A stretch of DNA of 24,932 nt from JABJAG01 sp038137215 (GCA_038137215.1 JAYQBG010000035.1:1-24932), one strand, 5' to 3'; shown: positions 1-7,090, counted from the stretch's first letter. Translations and numbers: made by a program. The notes: generated from the sequence alone by a model not told the origin.

Positions 1-99
1 CCATTGCGCAACCCAGACATACTCTTGCAGGTTTTTGCAGGTGAATTGCCGGATTTTGGCGCTTCACCTGCCATGCAGGAAGCAGGTTCCGTGCCAGAA

Positions 100-978
100 A
101 TGATGACCACCCATGAAGTGGCCGATTATCTCCGCGTCAAAGAGCGCAAAATCTACGATCTGATCCGACAGGAACAGATTCCCTGCGCCCGTGTTTCGGG
201 AAAATGGCTGTTTCCCAAAGCGTTGATTGATCGCTGGGTTTTACAAAATCTCCAGGGCGCTGCGGTGGAAACCGCGCCGGTACCCTCGGTAATCGCCGGC
301 AGCCACGATCCGCTGCTCGAATGGGCCGTGCGCGAGAGCGGCTCGGCGCTCGCGTTTTTGGCGGGCGGCAGCCTGGATGGCCTCGAGCGGGTTGCCAATG
401 GCGCGGCGGCGTTGTGCGGGACGCATATGCGCGATCCGGACACCGACGAATACAACATTCCCTGGGTCGAGCGGGTCCTGTCGGGCAGCGATGCGGTGGT
501 GATCGCCTGGGCCCGTCGCCAGCAGGGGCTGGTGGTGGCACAGGGCAACCCGCTGGGGATCCGGCAGGTTACTGATCTGGCGAAGGGCGTGCGGGTTGTG
601 CCGCGCCAGGAAGGTACGGGAAGCCGGCTGCTTCTCGAACAGCTTCTGGGTCGCGAGGGGATCGATGCGGCGCAAATTTCCTACTGTGAAACGGTCGCAC
701 GCACCGAGGCGGATCTGGGCGCGATGATTGTCGATGGCAAAGCCGATGCCGGGCTGGCGATCGGCGCGGTGGCCTCGATGTTCCGTCTCGATTTTCTGCC
801 GCTGCATGAAGAGAGATTCGACCTGATCGTGCGGCGGCGGGCGTTTTTCGATGAGCCGTTCCAGAAATTGCTCGCATTCACGCGCGATCCGGCTTTCGAA
901 ATTCGTGCCGAGGAACTTGGCGGATACGATGTTTCGGCTACGGGTTCAGTGGTTTGGAACGGGGCGTCGGGACCTTGA
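100..978 (+). CDS. HTH (excisionase-type) transcriptional regulator with PBP-like ligand domain
   Basis: Probable DNA-binding regulator that senses a small ligand, plausibly an oxyanion such as tungstate or molybdate. The N-terminus reads TTHEVADYLRVKERKIYDLI followed by IPCARVSGKWLFPK, the winged-helix signature of MerR/excisionase-type HTH proteins. From about residue 65 to the end comes a domain like the PBP_like family (related to periplasmic molybdate-binding proteins), with the segment RQEGTGSRLLLEQLL typical of it. No signal peptide is seen, so it should be cytoplasmic. The start is uncertain: TTG at 4, ATG at 73, GTG at 91 and ATG at 100 or 103 are all in frame. I chose 100 because the HTH begins directly after it and no clear ribosome site precedes 73. 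Its end overlaps the convergent substrate-binding-protein gene by 41 bp. The tungstate transporter genes lie 1.3 kb away, and the family link to molybdenum/tungsten control is an inference from that context. Confidence 0.82.
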   Translation: MMTTHEVADYLRVKERKIYDLIRQEQIPCARVSGKWLFPKALIDRWVLQNLQGAAVETAPVPSVIAGSHDPLLEWAVRESGSALAFLAGGSLDGLERVANGAAALCGTHMRDPDTDEYNIPWVERVLSGSDAVVIAWARRQQGLVVAQGNPLGIRQVTDLAKGVRVVPRQEGTGSRLLLEQLLGREGIDAAQISYCETVARTEADLGAMIVDGKADAGLAIGAVASMFRLDFLPLHEERFDLIVRRRAFFDEPFQKLLAFTRDPAFEIRAEELGGYDVSATGSVVWNGASGP

Positions 979-2032
979 TCCCGCGCACCACGCCGAGGGG
1001 CGGCGGTGCCTCGGGGACGGCGGGTTTCAGCTTCGGCCGGGGGGTGCGGGTCTCGGCCCAGTCGATCACGGATTGCTGCCGGTCCGCGATTTCGGTTTCG
1101 ATGGCCGAGACATCGAGGACTGTTCGGCCCTCTTCATTGAACACCAGATGTGAGGCCCGCGCCCGTTCGAACGGGCGTCGCGCGGCTGTCGGGTTCTCAA
1201 GAATGTCGGCCACCATGTCCCCCAGCTGCTGCCCGATGCCATAGGGTTCGATCACCATGGTTGCCAGGGCGCCGCGAATGACGCTGTCTTCGGAGTTGCT
1301 GAACAGGCGCAGGCGTTGTCCCTCCGCGGCCGCGGCGAGCGCTTCGACTGGCGCATCGGGTAACACGGTGACATCCAGGAACAGCGCGGTGGTGTCCGGG
1401 TCCAGGGTGCGAATGTTCTCATCGACCGCGTTTTCGGCCACCGAGACCGGCAGCGGTGTGACGGTGAGGTCCTGGGCCCGGGCGATGGCGACAAGTTCCT
1501 GCAGTTGCGCGGCCGTCGGGCCGTTTATCGGATCGACCGGCACTGCCACCGTGATCACCTCGGGAGCGAGCACCCTGATCAGCGCAAACTGATCGGCCCG
1601 CGTGTCGCTTTCGGCAATGCCCGTGATTGGCCGGCGGCGATGGTCCCGGGTGATCTGCCAGGCCTGGTCCATCGTCAGCCCGGTCCCCACGATCGGAATC
1701 CGGTTGTCCTGGGCCAGGGCGATTCTGATGGAGGGATTGGTGATTGCGACGATCACCCGGACGTTCCGGTTCACAAAGTCCCGGATCAGGTTGCTTGCCG
1801 CGGCGGGGTCGGCGGCGCTGTCGCGGATATCGAAGGCGATGTTTTCCCGCGGCCGGTAACCGCGTTCCGCAAGCCGGTCGCGCATCCCGTCGATCACCGC
1901 CTGGATTTCCGCGGTGATGGTGATTGCGGTGATCCCGATCAGCGGGGGCGCCTGTTCCTGCGCCATGGCGGCACGTCCCGCCGGGAACAGCAGGAACGGG
2001 ACCAGAGCAAGAAGGACAGCGAAACGCAGCAT
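938..2032 (-). CDS. ABC transporter substrate-binding protein, TrpX-like (PF04392 type)
   Basis: Predicted periplasmic solute-binding protein of 364 residues. A signal peptide is visible (MLRFAVLLALVPFLLFPAGR, then AAMAQ before the mature chain). The mature part has the features of the ABC_sub_bind family: GMRDRLAERGYRPRENIAFD near residues 49-68, then VRVIVAITNPSIRIA and IPIVGTGLT. Family members bind aromatic amino acids or unknown ligands. The C-terminus carries an unusual proline/lysine-rich tail of about 40 residues (from TRTPRPKLKPAVPEAPPP onward). No permease or ATPase of the matching type is adjacent, so the partner transporter is not known. The ATG at 2032 has only a weak upstream purine run. 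The last 41 bp overlap the regulator gene on the other strand. The call to family is firm; the substrate is unknown. Confidence 0.83.
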   Translation of the reverse strand: MLRFAVLLALVPFLLFPAGRAAMAQEQAPPLIGITAITITAEIQAVIDGMRDRLAERGYRPRENIAFDIRDSAADPAAASNLIRDFVNRNVRVIVAITNPSIRIALAQDNRIPIVGTGLTMDQAWQITRDHRRRPITGIAESDTRADQFALIRVLAPEVITVAVPVDPINGPTAAQLQELVAIARAQDLTVTPLPVSVAENAVDENIRTLDPDTTALFLDVTVLPDAPVEALAAAAEGQRLRLFSNSEDSVIRGALATMVIEPYGIGQQLGDMVADILENPTAARRPFERARASHLVFNEEGRTVLDVSAIETEIADRQQSVIDWAETRTPRPKLKPAVPEAPPPLGVVRGIKVPTPRSKPLNP

Positions 2033-2160
2033 GGCCGCTTCGGATGGTGGATCGTGCGAGCAGCCTGACGCGACGGCCCATGGCCGTCAATCGCCACAAT
2101 GTGACAGTCACCTGACATCGTCGCACCTGTCCCGCCCCGGCGGCACATGCCGTCAAAACT

Positions 2161-2306
2161 GGATTGCTTCACTCCGTTCGCAATGACGGAGTGGGGCGGG
2201 GATTTTCGCGTCTCGCTTCGGTTGGTCGTTCGCGCGTGGGCGGGCATGATGATGGAGATAGGTGAAAAATCGTCATTGCGAGGGCCGCAGGCCCGCGGCA
2301 ATCCAG
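2161..2306. repeat. Inverted pair of interspersed palindromic repeats (family A)
   Basis: The 281-bp gap between the substrate-binding protein and tupA holds two copies of a short element ending in GGATTGC at one side and CAATGACG at the other. Copy one is at 2161-2188 on the plus strand and copy two at 2271-2306 in the opposite orientation, with GGGCCGCAGGCCC forming its own hairpin. The same element recurs at 6741-6913. Such repeats are scattered through intergenic DNA in many alphaproteobacteria. No gene was recognised in this gap. Confidence 0.75.
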
Positions 2307-2313
2307 TACGGTG

Positions 2314-3132
2314 TTACGGTCGCGCGGCGTTCGGGAAGAAAAGCTGCTGATCGCCGATGCGGAAGGCGGCAATCGCGGCCTGTCCGTCGGGCCCGGTCAG
2401 CCAGTCGATGAAGGCGCGCGCGGTGTCGGCCTGGATGTGCGGGTGCCGCGCCGGGTTCACCAGAATGACGCCATAGGGGTTGAAGAGGGGCGGATCGCCC
2501 TCGACCACGATCTGAAGATCCCCCCGGTTGCGGAAGCTCAGCCAGGTGCCCCGGTCGGTGAGGGTATAGGCGTTCAGGCCGGCTGCCAGGTTGAGGGTCG
2601 CGCCCATGCCGGAGCCGGATTCCATGTACCAGCTGCCAGAGGCGGAGGCCGGATCGAAGGCGGCGGCGCGCCAGATCCGCAACTCGGCCTTGTGGGTGCC
2701 GCTGTCATCGCCGCGCGAGATGAAGGGGTTTTCGGTCTCTGCGATCCGGGCCAGCGCCGCGGCGGCGTCCTTCAGATCGCCCACACCGGCCGGGTCGTCG
2801 CGGGGGCCGACAATAACGAAATCGTTGAACATCACGTCCCGCCGGAACGCCCCGTAGCCGGCGGCCACAAAGGCATCCTCGTCCTCGCGCGCATGCACCA
2901 GCAGTACGTCCGCATCCCCCGCGCGGCTGAGGTTCAGCGCCGCGCCGGTGCCCACCGCCACCACGCGGACGGGGATTCCGGTGGTTTTGGTGAATTGCGG
3001 CAGGATCTCTCCCAGCAAGCCGGAATTGTCGGTGGAGGTGGTCGAGGCGAGGGTGAGGGGCGCTGCTTGCGCAACAGCCCCCGCGAACCAGAGGAGCAGA
3101 ATGGTCAGCGCAGCGGTCAGGCGGGTCACCAC
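2314..3132 (-). CDS. tupA: Tungstate ABC transporter substrate-binding protein TupA
   Basis: Periplasmic oxyanion-binding lipid-free receptor of 272 residues that delivers tungstate (or molybdate) to the TupB permease. The N-terminal signal peptide ends near AGAVAQAAP. Directly after it comes LTLASTTSTDNSGLL, the TTST-containing anion-binding motif typical of TupA, and later VGTGAALNLSRAGDADVLLVH and SRGDDSGTHKAELRIW, all conserved in this family and in the related ModA/PBP-like proteins. The start codon overlaps the end of the ATPase gene by 7 bp, so it is the last gene of a tupB-tupC-tupA operon; many other tup operons start with tupA. Specificity for tungstate over molybdate is inferred from family resemblance and was not tested. 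Confidence 0.88.
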   Translation of the reverse strand: MVTRLTAALTILLLWFAGAVAQAAPLTLASTTSTDNSGLLGEILPQFTKTTGIPVRVVAVGTGAALNLSRAGDADVLLVHAREDEDAFVAAGYGAFRRDVMFNDFVIVGPRDDPAGVGDLKDAAAALARIAETENPFISRGDDSGTHKAELRIWRAAAFDPASASGSWYMESGSGMGATLNLAAGLNAYTLTDRGTWLSFRNRGDLQIVVEGDPPLFNPYGVILVNPARHPHIQADTARAFIDWLTGPDGQAAIAAFRIGDQQLFFPNAARP

Positions 3133-3854
3133 AGCAATTCTCCGGCGGTGAAGGCCCGTGCTTCGTCCGTGCGCGGGGTTTCGAAAAACTCTTCGGCAGG
3201 TGCGAACTCCAGCAGACGGCCCTTGTGCAGAAACACGATCTCGTCAGCGAGGCGGCGGGCCTGGCCCAGATCTTGGGTCGCCATGACGATCTTGGTGCCT
3301 GCCGCGTGGAAGCCCTCGACGAGGCTCTCGACGGACCGGGTGGCCGCCGGATCGAGGCTTGCGGTGGGTTCATCGAGAAAGAGCACCTCCGGCTCGGTGA
3401 CCCAGGCCCGGGCGAGCGCCAGACGCTGCTGCTCGCCGCCCGACATCAGCCGGGCCGGTCGGTCGGCCAGATGCGCCAGCCCGGCCATGGCTAGCGCGGC
3501 TTGCGCACGCTCGCGGCGTTCGGGGCGGGAGACGTTCCGGATCTTCAGGGTGTGGAGGATGTTGGCCAGGGCCGAGCGGCGCAGCATCACCGGGCGCTGG
3601 AAGACCATCGCCTGTCGCCGGATCGCGCGCTCCCGGCTGCCCGCGCCACGCCAGAGAATCTCGCCCGATGTCGGTGTCAGAAGGCCGTGGCAAAGGCGTA
3701 GCAGCAGGCTCTTGCCGGCGCCGTTGGGGCCGAGGATCACCGTGCGGCGTCCGGATGCTAGGCTCAGATTGATATCGTGGAGCAGCCGGGTGCCATCGGC
3801 CTCGAAGACGAGCTGACGAATTTCGAGCGGCAGGATGGTTTGCAGACTACTCAT
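3126..3854 (-). CDS. tupC: Tungstate ABC transporter ATP-binding protein TupC
   Basis: Cytoplasmic ATPase of 242 residues that powers tungstate uptake. The Walker A motif GPNGAGKS is at about residues 42-49, the Q-loop is MVFQRPVMLRR, the ABC signature is MSGGEQQRLALARA, and the Walker B plus D-loop is VLFLDEPTASLDP, followed by the switch region MATQDLGQARRLADE, where Q occupies the place of the usual histidine. The QRPVMLRRS segment is typical of the TupC/PhoT-like tungstate group. The ATG overlaps the stop of tupB by 4 bp (ATGA arrangement) and the 3' end overlaps tupA by 7 bp, so the three genes are translationally coupled. The Q in place of the switch histidine is noted but may be normal for this subfamily. 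Confidence 0.88.
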   Translation of the reverse strand: MSSLQTILPLEIRQLVFEADGTRLLHDINLSLASGRRTVILGPNGAGKSLLLRLCHGLLTPTSGEILWRGAGSRERAIRRQAMVFQRPVMLRRSALANILHTLKIRNVSRPERRERAQAALAMAGLAHLADRPARLMSGGEQQRLALARAWVTEPEVLFLDEPTASLDPAATRSVESLVEGFHAAGTKIVMATQDLGQARRLADEIVFLHKGRLLEFAPAEEFFETPRTDEARAFTAGELLW

Positions 3855-4561
3855 GCCATCGCCGCCTTGCGGGCACCCGAGGCGTTGACCAGTTGCACCG
3901 CCGCGTTCACCGACAGCGCGATCACCAGCAGCACGATGCCCAGCCCCAGGGCGGTGGCGAGGTTGCCCTTGCTGGTCTCCAGCGCGATGGCGGTGGTCAT
4001 GACCCGGGTCGCGTGGTCGATATTGCCGCCGACGATCATCACCGCGCCAACCTCGGCGATGGCACGCCCGAACCCGGCGAGCACGGCGGTCGCGAGCGAG
4101 AACCGCGCGTCGTTGATCAGCGTGCCGATCCGGTCGAGCGGGCTTGCGTCGAGCGAATTCAGGTGGTCGCCGTACTCCCGCCAGAGATCGGCAATGATCT
4201 GCCGGGTCAGCGCCGCAATGATGGGCGTGACCAGAATCGCCTGGGCGATGATCATCGCGGTCGGGGTGAACAGCAGCCCGAGCACGCCGAGCGGTCCGCT
4301 GCGCGAAAGGATCAGAAACACGATCAGCCCGACGACGACCGGCGGCAGGCCCATAAAGGTGTTGAGCAGCAGCGAGACGAGCCCGCGGCCGGGAAATTTG
4401 AACAGCGCGACGGCGGCGCCCAGCGGAAACCCGATCAGGCAGGCAATCGCCACCGCGCTGAGGCTCACCTGCAAGGAGAGCCCGACGATTTCGAGGAAAT
4501 CCGCGTCAAAACTGATGAGCAAGGCCCCCGCTTCAGCCAGCGCGCTTCCGATGGTGCTCAT
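3851..4561 (-). CDS. tupB: Tungstate ABC transporter permease TupB
   Basis: Inner-membrane permease of 236 residues for tungstate uptake. It has about five or six hydrophobic segments (for example LQVSLSAVAIACLIGFPLGA, LLLNTFMGLPPVVVGLIVFL, TAMIIAQAILVTPIIAAL, LGLGIVLLVIALSVNAAVQL) and the cytoplasmic coupling loop around AVLAGFGRAIAEVGAVMIVGGN, which matches the EAA-type loop of TupB/CysT permeases. The reading frame stays open upstream to 4720, but that part reads like non-membrane sequence from the intergenic region; ATG at 4561 (MSTIGSALAEAG) gives the usual family start. It is the first gene of tupB-tupC-tupA and is divergent from fdhD across a 215-bp region. Confidence 0.88.
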   Translation of the reverse strand: MSTIGSALAEAGALLISFDADFLEIVGLSLQVSLSAVAIACLIGFPLGAAVALFKFPGRGLVSLLLNTFMGLPPVVVGLIVFLILSRSGPLGVLGLLFTPTAMIIAQAILVTPIIAALTRQIIADLWREYGDHLNSLDASPLDRIGTLINDARFSLATAVLAGFGRAIAEVGAVMIVGGNIDHATRVMTTAIALETSKGNLATALGLGIVLLVIALSVNAAVQLVNASGARKAAMA

Positions 4562-4776
4562 GACTATCTTTTTTTGTGCATGATCAGGTGAAAAATACAA
4601 TAATTGTCTGAGTTCGTTGCAAAAAGACAATGTAGGCATAGCGCGCAGAGTGTCCAGCCGTCTTTCACGCGGGTGCCGCCGAAGTTGTGCCAACTCCCGT
4701 AGCAAAGTTGTGCCACACACGTGCGTCCAGACACCTGTGATTTCCTCCGGGCGCGGACATGTTCTAGGTTCGGATC
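4562..4776. promoter_or_regulatory. Divergent control region of tupBCA and fdhD-mobA with 11-bp direct repeat
   Basis: This gene-free interval separates two divergent transcription units. It is more AT-rich than its surroundings near 4570-4635. Visible elements are a direct repeat AAGTTGTGCCA at 4682-4692 and 4705-4715 (start-to-start 23 bp, about two helical turns) and a perfect palindrome ACAAT-A-ATTGT at 4597-4607. Either could be an operator for a tungstate/molybdate-responsive regulator, possibly the HTH/PBP-like protein encoded at the start of the window. No convincing -35/-10 pair could be fixed for either side. Role is inferred from position and symmetry. Confidence 0.5.
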
Positions 4777-5598
4777 ATGGACCCGCTGGCCCCCAATCCC
4801 GACGATCCGCGCCTGACCGAACCGGTCTCCGGAATCGATCAGAACGGCAACCCGGTCGAGAGCCGTGTGGTGGTCGAGCGGCCGCTCACGCTGTTTCTCA
4901 ACGGCCAGGAAATCGTGACGATGATGACCATCGGCGATTACCCGGATTATCTCGCCGTCGGCTATCTGGCGAACCAGAACATGCTGCTGCCCGGCGACGC
5001 GATCACCGGCATCGATCATGACGACGACCTCGGCGTGGTGGTGGTCCGCACCGACCGCACCACCGATTACGAGGAACGCCTGAAGAAGAAGACGCTGACC
5101 AGCGGCTGCGCCCAGGGCACGGTGTTCGGTGACCTGATGGAAAGCCTCGAGGGGGTGCAGCTCAACACCGAGGCAAAGCTCCGCACCTCATCGCTCTACG
5201 CCCTGACCAGGGCCATCAACACCATGCCGAGCCTGTATCTGGCCGCCGGTGCGATCCATGGCTGCGTGCTCTGCCACGACGACCAGCCGCTGATCTATAT
5301 GGAGGATGTCGGCCGCCACAACGCCGTGGACAAGATCGCCGGCTATATGCGCCTGAACGGCATCGCAGCGGCGGACAAGGTCTTCTACACTACCGGCCGT
5401 CTAACCTCGGAGATGGTGATCAAGACGGTGCATATGGGAATCCCGATTCTGGTATCCCGCTCGGGTTTCACCGCCTGGGGCGTGGAACTCGCTCGCGAGG
5501 CGAACCTGACTCTCATTGGCCGCGCTCGCGGCCAACGGTTTCTCGCGCTGGCGGGGGAAGCGCGCATCGTGTTCGATGCGGATGCTGCCCATGCCTGA
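4777..5598 (+). CDS. fdhD: Formate dehydrogenase accessory sulfurtransferase FdhD
   Basis: Cytoplasmic protein of 273 residues needed for formate dehydrogenase activity; in Escherichia coli it passes sulfur from IscS to the molybdenum or tungsten bis-MGD cofactor. Recognised from VERPLTLFLNGQEIVTMM (residues 33-50), the DYPDYLAVGYL segment, and the strongly conserved EDVGRHNAVDKIAGY (176-190) and SRSGFTAWGVELA near the C-terminus. The loop that carries the catalytic CxxC in E. coli reads SGCAQG here, with a single cysteine (C111). A separate CxxC occurs at C163-C166 (HGCVLC). The ATG at 4777 follows a weak purine run. The 3' end overlaps mobA by 8 bp, so both are probably cotranscribed. Its substrate enzyme FdsA is encoded 2-5 kb downstream on the other strand. 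Confidence 0.93.
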   Translation: MDPLAPNPDDPRLTEPVSGIDQNGNPVESRVVVERPLTLFLNGQEIVTMMTIGDYPDYLAVGYLANQNMLLPGDAITGIDHDDDLGVVVVRTDRTTDYEERLKKKTLTSGCAQGTVFGDLMESLEGVQLNTEAKLRTSSLYALTRAINTMPSLYLAAGAIHGCVLCHDDQPLIYMEDVGRHNAVDKIAGYMRLNGIAAADKVFYTTGRLTSEMVIKTVHMGIPILVSRSGFTAWGVELAREANLTLIGRARGQRFLALAGEARIVFDADAAHA

Positions 5599-6226
5599 AC
5601 CTGTCCTCGGTGTCATCCTCGCGGGCGGGCAGGCGCGGCGGTTGGGGGGCGGCGACAAGGCCTTGCGCGAACTCGCGTGCAAGCCGCTGCTGGCCCACGC
5701 GATGGATCGGCTCGCGCCGCAGGTTGCTCAAATCGTGATCAATGCCAATGGCGACCCCGCCCGGTTCGATTCGTTCCCGGCCCCGGTTGTGGCCGACACG
5801 GTCGAGGGGTTTGCGGGACCGCTGGCCGGGGTGCTGGCGGGTCTTGAATGGGCCGCCGAACACGCGTCGGACTGTGAATGGGTAGTGACCTGTGCGACCG
5901 ACGCGCCGTTCTTTCCCGAGGACTTTGTGGCGCGGTTGCGCGCGGCGGTGGCGGAGGGTGCCGACATGGCCTGCGCCGTAACAAACGGACGGAAACACCC
6001 GGTTTTCGGGCTTTGGCCGGTTCGCCTGCGCGCGGATCTGCGCCACGCGCTGGTCGAAGAGGATATCCGCAGGGTCGATCGCTGGACGGCACGGCACGTG
6101 TTGACGCCAGTGGAATATCCCGTTGAGGTTGTGGATCCGTTCTTCAATATCAACCGTCCGGAAGACCTGGTGGAGGCCGAGCAGATTGTGGCGGTTTTGA
6201 ACGGTTCCAAACCCTGTCGGTTGTGA
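5591..6226 (+). CDS. mobA: Molybdenum cofactor guanylyltransferase MobA
   Basis: Transfers GMP from GTP to the molybdopterin cofactor to give the MGD/bis-MGD form used by formate dehydrogenase. The 211-residue protein has the nucleotide-binding motif LAGGQARRLGGGDKAL at about residues 9-24, the metal-binding region ATDAPFFPEDF near 99-109, KHPVFGLWPV, and FFNINRPEDL near the C-terminus, all in the order and spacing expected of MobA. The length matches the family (about 190-215). ATG at 5591 overlaps the fdhD stop by 8 bp; an in-frame ATG at 5582 is an alternative. A promoter-like sequence begins 2 bp after its stop codon. Confidence 0.93.
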   Translation: MPEPVLGVILAGGQARRLGGGDKALRELACKPLLAHAMDRLAPQVAQIVINANGDPARFDSFPAPVVADTVEGFAGPLAGVLAGLEWAAEHASDCEWVVTCATDAPFFPEDFVARLRAAVAEGADMACAVTNGRKHPVFGLWPVRLRADLRHALVEEDIRRVDRWTARHVLTPVEYPVEVVDPFFNINRPEDLVEAEQIVAVLNGSKPCRL

Positions 6227-6227
6227 A

Positions 6228-6256
6228 TTGACTCTTTATCGCAGACCCACTTAAAT
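6228..6256 (+). promoter_or_regulatory. Sigma-70-like promoter immediately after mobA
   Basis: TTGACT at 6228-6233 and TTAAAT at 6251-6256 are separated by exactly 17 bp, close to the vegetative consensus. The next annotated coding sequence on this strand is kilobases away, but a strong intrinsic terminator lies about 235 bp downstream, which suggests a short non-coding transcript. Prediction only. Confidence 0.5.
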
Positions 6257-6262
6257 CGTAAT

Positions 6263-6498
6263 CGCTTTTCGGGCACCCGTACAAAAAAGGGTGCCGCGCG
6301 CCAAGCGGATATCAAATCGGCGGCGCGCCATACGGCCCGAGGGAGGGGAGGAGAGTTGAGCAAAGTCGGGACGGCGCCTTACGCTGGTCCAGCGGGATAA
6401 AGGGGGGACAAGAAGACCTGCCCCGTAGAAAATGCTCTGTCTTAGGAACTGAATTCTGGGGACCGGTACGCGAAAGCTTACCGGCCCTTTTTCTTTTT
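6263..6498 (+). ncRNA. Candidate small RNA of about 235 nt
   Basis: A transcript from the promoter at 6228-6256 would start near 6263 and end in the T-run after the hairpin at 6463-6484. Inside it are a stem GGCACCC/GGGTGCC (6272-6278 with 6289-6295), a stem GCGCGCC/GGCGCGC (6296-6302 with 6322-6328), and a purine-rich run GGGAGGGGAGGAGAG (6341-6355) that resembles an anti-anti-SD or SD tract, followed by a TTG-started frame of 14 codons ending in TAA. I do not recognise 6S, SRP, RNase P or tmRNA sequence in it. It could also be the remains of a REP-type element (the part near TTCTGGGGAC resembles such ends). No long protein frame here looks genuine. Confidence 0.35.
6463..6498 (+). terminator. 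Rho-independent terminator
   Basis: Stem CCGGTACGC (6463-6471) pairs with GCTTACCGG (6476-6484) across a GAAA loop with one mismatch, followed by CCCTTTTTCTTTTT to 6498. This is a strong intrinsic terminator on the plus strand. It would end either the candidate small RNA or read-through from fdhD-mobA. Confidence 0.75.
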
Positions 6499-6555
6499 GG
6501 CTTCACCTTGGACCGTGGCGCCTGTGGCGCCACGTAAGCCATGGTGAAGAAACTT

Positions 6556-6647
6556 CGTCATGCCCGCGCAGGTGGGCATCCAGAAACGCGGATACGCAAT
6601 CCGACAAACGCTTTTGGCAATGGGTTCCCGCCTGCGCGGGAACGACG
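6556..6647. repeat. Inverted pair of interspersed repeats (family B)
   Basis: CGTCATGCCCGCGCAGG at 6556-6572 and its partner, ending GCGCGGGAACGACG at 6634-6647, face each other around a central spacer. Each arm itself contains a GC-rich palindrome (CCCGCCTGCGCGGG at 6627-6640). This is a common class of alphaproteobacterial intergenic palindromic repeat. No coding frame in it looks genuine. Confidence 0.65.
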
Positions 6648-6740
6648 AACCATGGGAGGGTGACAGCGGTCTCAATCCCACGACGTCATGGCGAACGCTG
6701 TGCATCCATCCAGCTGCTCTGCTGCTTGTGAGTCCGCTCT

Positions 6741-6930
6741 GGATTGCCGCGGGCCTGCGGCCCTCGCAATGACGGCTGTGACCGCCTTCACGCGAACCAC
6801 GAAGTGTTGGGAGGCGAGAGCAGTGTCAAATTCACGACGTCATTGCGAGCGCAGTGAAGCAATCCAGAGTTGGTGCACTGGAGGGCCGCGTTGCTTCGCT
6901 CCTCGCAATGACGGCTGTGACTGCCTTCAC
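6741..6930. repeat. Cluster of family A interspersed repeats
   Basis: Three family A copies occur at 6741-6774 (plus), 6838-6867 (reverse) and 6891-6913 (plus, shortened). The first and third share a longer direct repeat running past the element: CTCGCAATGACGGCTGTGAC, then C or T, then GCCTTCAC (6763-6791 and 6902-6930). So the repeated unit is larger than the palindrome and was duplicated nearby. The same family flanks 2161-2306. The 6499-7090 interval holds only repeats of families A to E and no credible gene. Confidence 0.7.
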
Positions 6931-7080
6931 TGTCATGCGCGGGCTTGAGTGAGCCCTCACCCTGAGCCTTCTCATCCCGAGCTTGCCGAGGGACGAAGGG
7001 CGAGGGCGACGTCCTCATACTTCGACAAGCTCAGCATGAGGACGTTTCGATTGTTGCGCGGATCAGGTCCGCGCATGACG
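6931..7080. repeat. Composite mosaic repeat, left copy (E-C-D order)
   Basis: Three palindromic modules follow each other: E, TGTCATGCGCGGGCTTGAG (6931-6949); C, from GAGCCCTCACCCTGAGCC (6951-6968) to CATACTTCGACAAGCTCAGC and ATGAGGACG (7043); and D, GCGCGGATCAGGTCCGCGC with ATGACG (7056-7080). The same three modules occur at 10608-10755 in the reverse order and on the opposite strand, so this is one composite element present twice as an inverted repeat around the cupin-fdsA genes. The left C module holds about 20-26 bp that the right copy lacks. Confidence 0.75.
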
Positions 7081-7090
7081 CGTTCGGGAA

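Noticed and set aside
1..99. TTG start at 4 for the regulator
   Set aside because: The first 32 codons have no family resemblance and include promoter-like repeats (TTTGCAGGT); ATG at 100 directly before the HTH is more plausible.
2311..3816. 501-codon open frame on the plus strand
   Set aside because: It is antisense to tupA and tupC and very rich in Arg and Gly; the motif-rich minus-strand genes explain the region.
6312..6542. 76-codon basic protein on the minus strand
   Set aside because: It covers the terminator hairpin and candidate small RNA, lacks a ribosome site and has no known features.
6499..7090. CRISPR-like array among the intergenic repeats
   Set aside because: Copies are irregularly spaced, in both orientations and of several families, with no uniform repeat-spacer pattern or cas genes.
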